A DNA stretch of 64,000 nt from an uncultured Eubacterium sp. (GTDB lineage Bacteria; Bacillota; Clostridia; Lachnospirales; Lachnospiraceae), in assembly GCA_934351445.1 (NCBI GenBank), contig CAKRIZ010000006.1:1-64000 (forward strand), given 5' to 3'. Each line of letters begins with the position of its first letter. The first letter of the stretch is position 1. Of the stretch, positions 54,917 to 63,087 are shown in pieces. Below the pieces are notes generated by a model. That model searched no databases. It saw nothing but the letters and a program-made list of their open reading frames with translations, and was not told the DNA's origin. The position numbers and the translations under genes were made by a program.

Positions 54917-55903
54917 ATGAGGGTTGTACCATATCAGGAGATATTGGAACAAAAATTTAAGAGACAAAAGGAGCTGCTGGACATGGGGGCACAGATGCAT
55001 GCAAATGGGCATTGCTTTCACTATGGCCGCATCTCCTTCGGATGCAGGGACTGCTTCACCGGGGAGCAGTCCATTAATTTATTTCACGGAACACAATGCA
55101 TGTGCCATTGCCCCTATTGCTATTATAATCCGACGAGAGAAGAAGTCCTGCTGAATGAGCAGCAGGAGCAGCGGGAGATCGAATTTACAAAATATAAACT
55201 CCGTGAGATGGACAATTACCGGCCGGCGATTGTGTCGCTTTGTTCATCCGGTGAGACATTGCTCTATATAGATACGTTTGAGCGTTATGCGCAGGAGATC
55301 TATCCGCTGATTTATGCGAAGGGCATCCATCCGTATACTTTTTTGTATACCAATGGTATTTTAGCTGATGATGCGATGCTGGAGCGGCTGCAGCATATCG
55401 GAGTACAGGAAGTGCGTTTTCACTGGTCTGCGAGTGGTTTTTCAGATGAAGTCTATGCGCACATGAAATGTGCGAAAGCGCGGGGCATGATTGTGACGGT
55501 AGAAGAACCTGCGTATCCACCGAACCGGGATGAAATCTTAAGCCGTCTGCCGATGCTGGAAGAACTGGGACTCGACCATCTGGATCTGATTGAACTGCAT
55601 CTGACCGGGTATAATTGGGATGCGATGTGCCAGCTGCTTCCGGGTGATGAATACGCGGCATATAAGGACTATTTTTACCATTTGTATGATAATGGAATGA
55701 CGTATGACATCATGGAGGAATGTCTGCGGCAGAAGTATCATTTCTCAGTCATTGACTGTAATTCCGGCGTAGAGCGCTGCCGGAACAATCTCGATCAGGA
55801 TGTATGTTTTTCCTGGGACTGCATTGCTGGCATGTGCAGGCCATGGCAGGAGGGCACGGGCTTTGCAGCCCGTATGAAAAATGGAAAACCGTACCGTGGA
55901 TGA
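54917..55903 (+). CDS. Radical SAM protein (not a typical NrdG)
   Basis: A 328-residue radical SAM enzyme with the cluster motif CMCHCPYC (C61, C65, C68) preceded by SFGCRDCFTGEQ. Further signs are LCSSGETLLY and LEELGLDHLDLIELHLTG. The C-terminus has extra cysteines (DCNSGVERCRNN, CIAGMCRPW) that could bind another cluster. NrdG activases are about half this length and carry a different CxxxCxxC context (GCxHxCxGC). Its place 14 bases after nrdD suggests either an NrdD activator of a new type or an unrelated cotranscribed enzyme. Substrate unknown. Confidence 0.8.
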   Translation: MRVVPYQEILEQKFKRQKELLDMGAQMHANGHCFHYGRISFGCRDCFTGEQSINLFHGTQCMCHCPYCYYNPTREEVLLNEQQEQREIEFTKYKLREMDNYRPAIVSLCSSGETLLYIDTFERYAQEIYPLIYAKGIHPYTFLYTNGILADDAMLERLQHIGVQEVRFHWSASGFSDEVYAHMKCAKARGMIVTVEEPAYPPNRDEILSRLPMLEELGLDHLDLIELHLTGYNWDAMCQLLPGDEYAAYKDYFYHLYDNGMTYDIMEECLRQKYHFSVIDCNSGVERCRNNLDQDVCFSWDCIAGMCRPWQEGTGFAARMKNGKPYRG

Positions 55904-55914
55904 GGCGTCTAATC

Positions 55915-55943
55915 TGGACATTTACGACCTTTTTTGCTAATAT
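55915..55943 (+). promoter_or_regulatory. Promoter of the GGDEF-EAL gene
   Basis: TGGACA (55915-55920), 17 bases and TAATAT (55938-55943), 38 bases upstream of the chosen start. Confidence 0.5.
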
Positions 55944-55981
55944 AAATGTAATAGCAGGGCGATCGGATGGAGGATTCATCT

Positions 55982-58279
55982 ATGACTATGAAGCTTGGGT
56001 ATGAGATTGCATACGGACTGATTGCGATTGCACTGATCGCATTTCTGATCAGGTCTTTGCACAATGAGAAAAAAATAGCACACGATATTCAGTGGATCAT
56101 GGGCTGGGCATGTGTATCGGTATTGGCGGGCATCGCGCAGCTGGCCGCCGGACGGGAGATCGTGGCGGACATTTCGTATGCCGTGTTTTTCATATCCATC
56201 GACTGGCTGCTGGCCTCGATTGTCTGGTTTGCAAATGATTATTGCGCCTGTCATCTCGAACATTATATCCGGCCGGTATTTCTCGTGATGATCTGTGCGG
56301 CAGATACGGTGCAGCTGATACTCAATCCACTGTTGCACCATGCATACCGCGTCCGGGCAGTATACCGGGGTGACGTGTTGTATTGGGCATATGATCCGTA
56401 TGGCGCATTTCAGATCCATTTGATCTGGTCATATGTATTAGTGGCAGTCATTATAGGCATTCTGTTGGATAAAAGAATGCGCGTCCCGCGTATGTACAGG
56501 GTGAAATATGACCATGTGTTAGTACTCTTTGGTACGGTAGTATTGCTGGATGCGATACATCTGCTTCTTCGGACGCTGGTTGATTTTTCGGTACTCGGGT
56601 TTCCTCTGGCAGCCGTGGCGATCTATTATTATGCCGTCGATTTTATGCCGCATGCACTTGTGAACCGGACGCTTGGCATGACTGTCGATGAGATGCAGGA
56701 TGGTGTCATCGTGGCAGATGTCGATAACCATGCGATCTATTCGAATGACTGTGTGATGAAGATGCTGGATCTGCAGCCGGAGTATGCCTCTCATTTTGAA
56801 GAGATGTTTGCCGAATGGTGCAAGAGGCATTATCAGTCGATGGATGAGAATTTTATCTATGACTGGACGAGAAATAAAGAGGGACAGAAGCAGTATTTGA
56901 AAGTGCAGTACCGCCGTCTACTGGATGAGAAACAGAGATATGTTGGCTGTTATCTGAACATACAGGAGCGCACCGAGGAGGTACAGATGCTGTTGGATGA
57001 GCGTTACGCAGCAACGCATGATTTCCTGACAGGACTGTATAACCGGGAATATTTTTACAAGCAGGCAGAGCGCTGCCTGAAGCTGCATCCAGATGAACAT
57101 TATCTGATGGTCTGCTCGGATGTCAGAAATTTTAAAATGATCAATGATGTATTTGGAACAAAGGCAGCAGACCAGCTGTTGATCGATATTGCCAATGCGA
57201 TCAGAACACAGACGATCAGCGGTGAGATCTATGGACGTCTGGTCAACGACCAGTTCGCATTGCTGATGCGGAAAAGGGATTACCGCGAGATGAAGTTTGC
57301 GGAAAAGACATCGGAAGTCATGAAGATCGCAAATGAGATATCTTATCCGCTGAAAGTATATCTGGGTGTCTATGAGATCGATGATAAGAGTCTGCCGATC
57401 TCTGTGATGTGTGACCGTGCGATGTTTGCGCTGGAGACGATCAAAGGTGATTATCAGAAGCTGGTCGCTTATTATGACGAGACACTGCGGCATCATGTAT
57501 TAGAAGAACAGGAACTGGCGATGGGACTCGACCGTGCGATCCGGGATGGTGAGATCGAGCTGTATGTGCAGCCCCAGATCACTGTTACCGGTCAGTGCAA
57601 CGGTGGTGAGGCACTGGTGCGCTGGAATCATCCGGGTCGTGGACTGTTGCCGCCTGCTGCGTTTATCCCATCTTTTGAGAAAAACGGATTGATCGTAAAG
57701 CTGGATCTGCATGTATGGGAACTGGCTTGCCGCCAGTTAAAAAAATGGAAGGAAGAGGGATTTGGTGACCGGTATTTGTCGGTAAATATCTCGCCAAAGG
57801 ACTTTTTCTTTGTAGATATCTATAAGGAGTTCAGCACACTTACGCACCGCTATGGAATCGATCCGAAGAACCTGAAGCTGGAGATCACTGAGAGTGCGAT
57901 GATGCATGATATTCCAAAACAGCTCAAGTTGATTAAGAAGCTGCGTGCAGCGGGATTTATCGTCGAGATGGATGATTTCGGCAGTGGCTATTCATCGCTC
58001 AATATGCTCAAGGATATCTGTGTGGATGTCTTAAAGATCGATATGGATTTTCTGCGTGAGAGCGAGCAGGAGGAGCGCAGCCGCACGATCTTAAAGATGA
58101 TCGTAGCATTGGCAAAGGAGCTGGGCATGCCGGTGATCACGGAAGGGGTAGAGACAAAGGAGCATGTGGATTTCCTGACGCAGATTGGCTGCGATGTATT
58201 CCAGGGTTATTTCTTCGGCAGGCCGATGAAGATCGAAGACTATGAGAAGAAATATATGCTGACAGACCAAAAAGAGTGA
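55982..58279 (+). CDS. Membrane cyclic-di-GMP phosphodiesterase (degenerate GGDEF plus EAL)
   Basis: A 765-residue protein. About seven N-terminal helices (1-215) resemble a 7TM histidine-kinase-type sensor, followed by a PAS-like region (about 220-335). In the GGDEF domain (about 340-495) the signature is replaced by LVNDQF, so it should not make cyclic-di-GMP. The EAL domain (about 510-765) is intact: GGEALVRWNHPGRG (E543), DDFGSGYSSLNML and EGVET. It should hydrolyse cyclic-di-GMP, possibly with the GGDEF part as a sensor. The start at 55982 gives 8-base spacing to GGAGG; 55967 is an alternative. Confidence 0.9.
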   Translation: MTMKLGYEIAYGLIAIALIAFLIRSLHNEKKIAHDIQWIMGWACVSVLAGIAQLAAGREIVADISYAVFFISIDWLLASIVWFANDYCACHLEHYIRPVFLVMICAADTVQLILNPLLHHAYRVRAVYRGDVLYWAYDPYGAFQIHLIWSYVLVAVIIGILLDKRMRVPRMYRVKYDHVLVLFGTVVLLDAIHLLLRTLVDFSVLGFPLAAVAIYYYAVDFMPHALVNRTLGMTVDEMQDGVIVADVDNHAIYSNDCVMKMLDLQPEYASHFEEMFAEWCKRHYQSMDENFIYDWTRNKEGQKQYLKVQYRRLLDEKQRYVGCYLNIQERTEEVQMLLDERYAATHDFLTGLYNREYFYKQAERCLKLHPDEHYLMVCSDVRNFKMINDVFGTKAADQLLIDIANAIRTQTISGEIYGRLVNDQFALLMRKRDYREMKFAEKTSEVMKIANEISYPLKVYLGVYEIDDKSLPISVMCDRAMFALETIKGDYQKLVAYYDETLRHHVLEEQELAMGLDRAIRDGEIELYVQPQITVTGQCNGGEALVRWNHPGRGLLPPAAFIPSFEKNGLIVKLDLHVWELACRQLKKWKEEGFGDRYLSVNISPKDFFFVDIYKEFSTLTHRYGIDPKNLKLEITESAMMHDIPKQLKLIKKLRAAGFIVEMDDFGSGYSSLNMLKDICVDVLKIDMDFLRESEQEERSRTILKMIVALAKELGMPVITEGVETKEHVDFLTQIGCDVFQGYFFGRPMKIEDYEKKYMLTDQKE

Positions 58280-58290
58280 TTGTATATGTA

Positions 58291-58325
58291 AAAAAATGCT
58301 TGCCGCATTGCGGCAGGCATTTTTT
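58291..58325 (+). terminator. Terminator after the EAL gene
   Basis: TGCCG-CATTG-CGGCA core extended by GC and A/T pairs (AAAAAATGC with GCATTTTTT). The T-run touches the first Pho-box repeat. Confidence 0.88.
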
Positions 58326-58373
58326 ACGTCCTTTTTACATATATTTTACGCGCAAATGGTAATGGATTTTACA
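58323..58373 (+). promoter_or_regulatory. Pho-box-like direct repeats upstream of pstS
   Basis: TTTACG at 58323, TTTACA at 58334 and TTTACG at 58345 are spaced exactly 11 bases apart, with a fourth TTTACA at 58368 (23 bases on). PhoP of Firmicutes binds TTnACA repeats at this period, so phosphate-starvation control by PhoPR is likely. Confidence 0.65.
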
Positions 58374-58437
58374 TAAGGGCATTAAGATATAGCCTGTAAA
58401 ACAAATGAAAGATTTTATGAATCGGAGGAAGAAAAGA

Positions 58438-59397
58438 ATGAAAAAGAAATTAATGGCAACAATTCTGATGGCAGCGTTAGCCATCTCCATGATGACAGGA
58501 TGTGGTTCCAAGCAGGATACCGCGGCAGATACTACAGCAGATGCACCTGCAGCAGACAACGCTGCTACTGACGATAGTGCAGCAGATGAAGCAGATACGT
58601 CTGAGAGTGATCAGTCAGCAGCTGCAGCCAGCTCTCTGGCAGGAAATGAGATCACCGTCGTATCCAGAGAGGATGGTTCCGGTACACGGGGTGCATTCAT
58701 TGAACTGACCGGAGTAAAGCAGGATGACCAGGATCTGACCACAGTAGAAGCGATCATCACAAATAGTACAGAAGTCATGATGACAACAGTTGCCGGAGAT
58801 GAGAATGCGATCGGATATGCGTCTATGGGATCTATGAATGATACCGTGAAAGCAGTGAATGTCGGCGGCGTTGAGCCGACTGCCGAAAATGTAAAAAATG
58901 GCAGCTACGCACTTTCAAGACCGTTCAATATCGCGACAAAGGATACGGTATCTGATGTGGCACAGGATTTTATCAATTTCATTATGAGTGCAGATGGACA
59001 GGCTGTCATCGAGGATAAAGGTTATATCGCAATTGACGACAAAGCGGCTGCGTTTGAGAGCAACGGGGCAGCCGGAAAGATTGTTGTAGCAGGATCTTCT
59101 TCTGTAACACCTGTTATGGAAAAACTGCAGGAGGCTTATCTGGCAATCAACAGCGGAGCAGAGATCGAACTGCAGGAAAGTGATTCTACAACCGGTATGA
59201 CCCAGGCAATCGATGGAACATGCGATATCGGTATGGCAAGCCGTGACTTAAAAGACAGTGAGTTGGAAGCAGGCCTGACACCTACAGCTATTGCAATGGA
59301 TGGTATCTGCGTGATCGTCAATCATGCAAATGATATCACAGATCTGTCAACTGACGACATCGCAGCGATCTTCAAGGGAGAGCGCACAGAATGGTAA
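58438..59397 (+). CDS. pstS: Phosphate-binding lipoprotein PstS, circularly permuted
   Basis: A 319-residue lipoprotein (lipobox SMMTGC) that binds phosphate for the PstCA transporter. The order of the two halves is reversed relative to the usual PstS. Residues about 65-200 begin ITVVSREDGSGTRGAFIEL and run to the IGYASMGS segment, which normally form the second half. Residues about 215-319 begin IVVAGSSSVTPVMEKL and end DDIAAIFKGERTEW, which are normally the first half. Both lobes keep their ligand-binding Ser/Thr/Gly loops, so it should still bind phosphate. The start at 58438 follows GGAGG and begins the signal peptide. It overlaps pstC by 7 bases. Confidence 0.87.
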   Translation: MKKKLMATILMAALAISMMTGCGSKQDTAADTTADAPAADNAATDDSAADEADTSESDQSAAAASSLAGNEITVVSREDGSGTRGAFIELTGVKQDDQDLTTVEAIITNSTEVMMTTVAGDENAIGYASMGSMNDTVKAVNVGGVEPTAENVKNGSYALSRPFNIATKDTVSDVAQDFINFIMSADGQAVIEDKGYIAIDDKAAAFESNGAAGKIVVAGSSSVTPVMEKLQEAYLAINSGAEIELQESDSTTGMTQAIDGTCDIGMASRDLKDSELEAGLTPTAIAMDGICVIVNHANDITDLSTDDIAAIFKGERTEW

Positions 59398-60248
59398 AAG
59401 AAAAAATCATGAAGGCAGTATTCTTCGCCACTGCATGTATCAGCATACTTGCGGTGGGGCTGATCTGCATCTTCTTGTTTGCAAACGGTATGCCGGGTAT
59501 TCGTGAGATCGGATTATTCAAATTTCTGTTCGGAACGACCTGGCGGCCCGGAAACGGTGACTATGGCATCCTGCCGATGATACTCGGCAGTCTGTATGTC
59601 ACAGCCGGAGCGATCATGATCGGTGTGCCGGTCGGCATACTTACAGCAGCGTTTCTCGCCAGATTCTGTCCGGCGAGATGGTATCCGTTGATCAAGACCG
59701 GTGTGGAATTGATGGCAGGAATCCCCTCTGTTGTATATGGTTTTTTTGGACTGGTCGTACTCGTACCTTTTGTACGCAATACGATCGGCGGCAAGGGTTA
59801 CAGTATTCTGACAGCGAGTATATTACTTGGAATTATGATCCTCCCTACGATTGTGAATGTTTCAGAATCTGCAATCCGCGCTGTACCAAAGAGCTACTAT
59901 GAAGGTTCACTGGCGCTCGGGGCTACACACGAGCGCAGTGTGTACCGCATGGTGCTTCCGGCTGCAAAATCCGGTATTTTCGCTGGTGTGATACTCGGTA
60001 TCGGCCGTGCGATTGGTGAGACAATGGCGGTGATCATGGTGGCTGGAAACCAGCCTGTGATGCGTGCGCCGAATGAACTGCTCAAAGGTGTCTGTACGCT
60101 GACAGCGAACATCGTCATAGAGATGGGATATGCGCAGGATCTGCACCGAAAGGCATTGATTGCTACCGGAGTGGTATTGTTTGTCTTTATTCTCATTATC
60201 AATATCAGCTTTAGTCTGGTGAAACGAAAGGTGGTACAGGAGTCATGA
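59391..60248 (+). CDS. pstC: Phosphate ABC transporter permease PstC
   Basis: A 285-residue permease with six helices. It has the PstC-type FKFLFGTTWRP near the N-terminus, ELMAGIPSVVYGFFGL, and the ATPase-contact EAA-type loop SYYEGSLALGATHERSVYRMVLPAA. It overlaps pstS by 7 bases and pstA by 4 bases. Confidence 0.93.
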   Translation: MVKEKIMKAVFFATACISILAVGLICIFLFANGMPGIREIGLFKFLFGTTWRPGNGDYGILPMILGSLYVTAGAIMIGVPVGILTAAFLARFCPARWYPLIKTGVELMAGIPSVVYGFFGLVVLVPFVRNTIGGKGYSILTASILLGIMILPTIVNVSESAIRAVPKSYYEGSLALGATHERSVYRMVLPAAKSGIFAGVILGIGRAIGETMAVIMVAGNQPVMRAPNELLKGVCTLTANIVIEMGYAQDLHRKALIATGVVLFVFILIINISFSLVKRKVVQES

Positions 60249-61108
60249 CAGTTGTCGCGAATGATGAAGCATCTTATGAAAAAATCATAGCAAAAAATAT
60301 GGCAAAAGCACATATCCTGCGTGCAATCACGATCGCTGCGGCTGTATTGACAACACTGGTACTCGGGTTTCTGATTGTGTATATACTGGTGAAAGGTGTG
60401 CCGCATCTGTCACCGGAACTGTTTGCATGGGAATATGATTCAGAAAATGTATCGATGCTTCCGGCACTTATCAATACGCTGGAGATCACATTCCTTACAT
60501 TACTGCTGGCGATACCCTGTGGGATCGGCGCAGCGATCTATCTGGTGGAATATGCAAATACGAAAAATAAGATGATCCCGGTGATCCGTATGACAGCGGA
60601 GACGCTGACCGGTATCCCTTCAATCGTGTATGGTTTGTTCGGCATGTTGTTTTTTAATAAATTTTTTGGCGTGTCGATTTTATCCGGAGCACTCACACTG
60701 GCGATCATGGTGCTGCCGGTCATTATGAGAACGACCGAAGAAGCACTGGTTGCTGTACCGAAAAAGTACCGTGAGGGCAGCTTCGGGCTGGGAGCCGGAA
60801 AATTGCGCACGATCTTTCGTATCGTACTTCCGGCAGCGCTGCCCGGTATTTTTTCAGGCATTGTACTCTCAGTCGGACGTATCGTGGGAGAGACAGCAGC
60901 ACTCATCTATACAGCCGGAACCTTCACAAAAGCAGCGACATCACTGGGTAATTCAGGACGTACCTTGGCGGTACATATGTATCTGCTGTCAAAAGAGGGA
61001 CTCAATACGGATCAGGCGTATGCGACAGCCGTCGTACTGCTCATTCTGGTCATTGGAATCAATTTTGTGGCAGGCAGAATTGTGAGAGGCAGAACAAAAG
61101 CTACGTAA
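60245..61108 (+). CDS. pstA: Phosphate ABC transporter permease PstA
   Basis: A 287-residue partner permease. TAETLTGIPSIVYGLFGMLF and the EAA-type loop KYREGSFGLGAGKLRTIFRI identify PstA. It starts inside the pstC end (ATGA overlap). The ATPase gene pstB and phoU, which usually follow, are absent: the next gene is an unrelated patatin with its own promoter. The ATPase must come from another locus. Confidence 0.93.
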   Translation: MTVVANDEASYEKIIAKNMAKAHILRAITIAAAVLTTLVLGFLIVYILVKGVPHLSPELFAWEYDSENVSMLPALINTLEITFLTLLLAIPCGIGAAIYLVEYANTKNKMIPVIRMTAETLTGIPSIVYGLFGMLFFNKFFGVSILSGALTLAIMVLPVIMRTTEEALVAVPKKYREGSFGLGAGKLRTIFRIVLPAALPGIFSGIVLSVGRIVGETAALIYTAGTFTKAATSLGNSGRTLAVHMYLLSKEGLNTDQAYATAVVLLILVIGINFVAGRIVRGRTKAT

Positions 61109-61152
61109 CTGTTCACTCGCAGTTCAGAAAATGCCTGCCTGTGAATCGCAAC

Positions 61153-61181
61153 TTGTACATTGCTTGCAGTTGGGCTATAAT
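61153..61181 (+). promoter_or_regulatory. Promoter of the patatin gene
   Basis: TTGTAC (61153-61158), 17 bases and TATAAT (61176-61181), 37 bases upstream of the start. A fragment of the dispersed repeat (CTGTTCACTCG, 61109-61119) lies just after pstA. Confidence 0.65.
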
Positions 61182-61217
61182 AGGTACATCTTATTATTGG
61201 GAAAACGGAGCAGTACA

Positions 61218-62075
61218 ATGAAGACAGGATTAGTATTAGAGGGTGGCGCAATGCGGGGAATGTATACCGCAGGCGTGCTGGATGTATTTATGGAACATGG
61301 GCTTCTGTTTGATGGCATCATTGGTGTCTCGGCGGGAGCCTTGTTTGGTGTGAATTACCTAAGTGGGCAAAAGGGGCGTGTGATCCGCTACAACAAGCGT
61401 TTCAATGCAGATCCGGATTATCTCGGGCTTCGGCCACTGCTTCGCACGGGCAATATCGTAGATACAGAGTATGCCTACCACAGAGTGCCGTATGAGCTGG
61501 ATCTGTTTGATGATGCGGCCTACCGTGCGAGCGGCGTCCCTTTTTATGCTGTCGTCACAGATGTAGAGACCGGGATGCCGGAATACATACAGGTCAACAG
61601 TGTGTTTGAGCAGATGGATGTGCTGCGCGCCTCCGGTTCGATGCCGTTCGTGTCCAAGCCGGTAGAGATAGGCGGTAAAAAATATCTGGATGGTGCAGTG
61701 ACGGATAGCATTCCATTTGAAAAATTTCTGGAAATGGGCTATGACCGACTGGTTGTGGTATTGACGAAACCGGCCGGTTATGTGAAACAGGCGATCCCGG
61801 CGGCGTTAGCGCGTCTGTATTATGCGAAAAAATACCCGGAGTTCGCAAAGCGGGTCGCACAGCGGCATGTGATGTATAACCAGACGATGAAGCGTCTGGA
61901 GTACCTCGAAAAGCAGGGACATCTGATTGTGTTTCGACCGTCACAGATTGTTCCGATCAGCCGCACCGAAAAGAACCCGGACAAGCTGCAGGCACTCTAT
62001 GATGTCGGGGTGCGTGACGCGCGTGAGCGCATGGAGCAGGTGCGGGAGTATCTTAAATCCGAAATCGTTCTCTAG
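61218..62075 (+). CDS. Patatin-like phospholipase
   Basis: A 285-residue serine acyl-hydrolase. It has the oxyanion glycines GGAMRG (residues 8-13), the nucleophile in GVSAG near residue 41 and the catalytic Asp in YLDGAVTDS near residue 158. It matches the YjjU/RssA-like bacterial patatins of this size. The start at 61218 follows ACGGAGC; an in-frame ATG at 61131 would overlap the promoter. Natural substrate unknown, probably membrane lipids. Confidence 0.88.
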   Translation: MKTGLVLEGGAMRGMYTAGVLDVFMEHGLLFDGIIGVSAGALFGVNYLSGQKGRVIRYNKRFNADPDYLGLRPLLRTGNIVDTEYAYHRVPYELDLFDDAAYRASGVPFYAVVTDVETGMPEYIQVNSVFEQMDVLRASGSMPFVSKPVEIGGKKYLDGAVTDSIPFEKFLEMGYDRLVVVLTKPAGYVKQAIPAALARLYYAKKYPEFAKRVAQRHVMYNQTMKRLEYLEKQGHLIVFRPSQIVPISRTEKNPDKLQALYDVGVRDARERMEQVREYLKSEIVL

Positions 62076-62116
62076 CCAATGCAACTGCGCGGTCGTCTGT
62101 CAGTTCTGCCATCTTT

Positions 62117-62611
62117 TTAAAAGCCTTCTTTTCCGCGTTGGATGCGAAGCTCTTTCCGCTTTTTTCCGGCGTCCCATTCAGCCTGCTGGCCGATCGTCTC
62201 AAGCTCTAATTGGGGCACAGTAGTAGGTTTTCCATCCGAATCGACAGCGATCAGCGTAAGATATGCCCGGTTGACCTGATAGCGGGTTCCGTCCAGATGT
62301 TCAATGAAGGTATCGACACGGATCTCCATTGAGGTCGTGCCGACATAGGTTACATTACCGACCAAAGCGATTAGATCATTCTGAAATACACCACGGATAA
62401 AGGTCAGATTGTCTACCGATGCCGTGATGACGGGGCATTCCGAGTGCCGGATTGCCACGAGTGCCGCCACTTCATCAATCCATTCCATGAGTCTCCCGCC
62501 GAACAGACGTCCGGCACCGTTGAGATGCTCTGGACGGATATGATAGATCTGTTCTATTCTGGATTCACATACTTTCTTTTTTACATGCTTCTTTTTATTT
62601 ATAATTTCCAT
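62117..62611 (-). CDS. Acyl-CoA thioesterase (hotdog fold)
   Basis: A 164-residue thioesterase. LNGAGRLFGGRLMEWIDEVA is the conserved hotdog helix with its catalytic-region Asn and Asp, followed by SVDNLTFIRGVF and VGTTSMEIRV. It cleaves acyl-CoA esters. The start at 62611 (MEIINKKKHV) has GAGGA about 13 bases upstream; 62629 is an in-frame alternative without a site. The promoter is on the minus strand at 62729-62757. It is convergent with the patatin gene. Confidence 0.85.
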   Translation of the reverse strand: MEIINKKKHVKKKVCESRIEQIYHIRPEHLNGAGRLFGGRLMEWIDEVAALVAIRHSECPVITASVDNLTFIRGVFQNDLIALVGNVTYVGTTSMEIRVDTFIEHLDGTRYQVNRAYLTLIAVDSDGKPTTVPQLELETIGQQAEWDAGKKRKELRIQRGKEGF

Positions 62612-62728
62612 TGTCTGTATAGTCCTCATATGTTTTGTTTTTACAGCAGGCGTATACCGGATTTCTCAGCCTGTTCCGCGAAAGGGATTCCATCATGTGG
62701 CTTGCCGTTGCTGCGTGGTTACGAATTA

Positions 62729-62757
62729 AGTATAGCAAGAATCCGGTCAATTGACAA
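62729..62757 (-). promoter_or_regulatory. Thioesterase promoter
   Basis: On the minus strand TTGTCA (62757-62752), 17 bases and TATACT (62734-62729). Confidence 0.6.
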
Positions 62758-62823
62758 CGCGAAATAGTAACCTGTGAGTTGCTAAGCTGGTAAACAAATA
62801 CTATCAAATACCATAAAATCATA

Positions 62824-62852
62824 TTGAAAACATAGAACATATGTGCTATTGT
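62824..62852 (+). promoter_or_regulatory. Promoter of the AT-rich island genes
   Basis: TTGAAA (62824-62829), 17 bases and TATTGT (62847-62852). A palindromic word ACATATGT lies within the spacer and may be an operator for the small HTH protein. Confidence 0.5.
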
Positions 62853-62887
62853 TTACATAGCGTATTTTAGATAGGAGAAAAAATAAA

Positions 62888-63076
62888 ATGGATAATTATA
62901 TGGAAGATTGGATTGGAATTGAGGCGGCTGCTAATTATTTGGATGTAACTAAGGATACAATTAGAAATTGGATTAAGAAGACAGATATTCCAGCACACAA
63001 AATAGGAAAAATGTGGAAGTTTAAAAGGGCTGAATTGGATGCTTGGGTAAAAAGTGGGCGTAGTGCTATTGATTAA
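62888..63076 (+). CDS. Small helix-turn-helix (excisionase-type) DNA-binding protein
   Basis: A 62-residue MerR/excisionase-like domain: EAANYLDVTKDTIRNWIKK is the helix-turn-helix, then AHKIGKMWKFKRAELDAWV. GATAGGAG precedes the ATG. It lies 11 bases upstream of the restriction-modification gene, so it is likely its partner or regulator. Codon use is AT-rich, unlike the genes to the left. Confidence 0.85.
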   Translation: MDNYMEDWIGIEAAANYLDVTKDTIRNWIKKTDIPAHKIGKMWKFKRAELDAWVKSGRSAID

Positions 63077-63087
63077 GGAGCAAAGTA

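Noticed and set aside
54917..55903. Annotation as nrdG
   Set aside because: Length is about twice that of NrdG and the cluster motif context differs. Only the gene position supports it.
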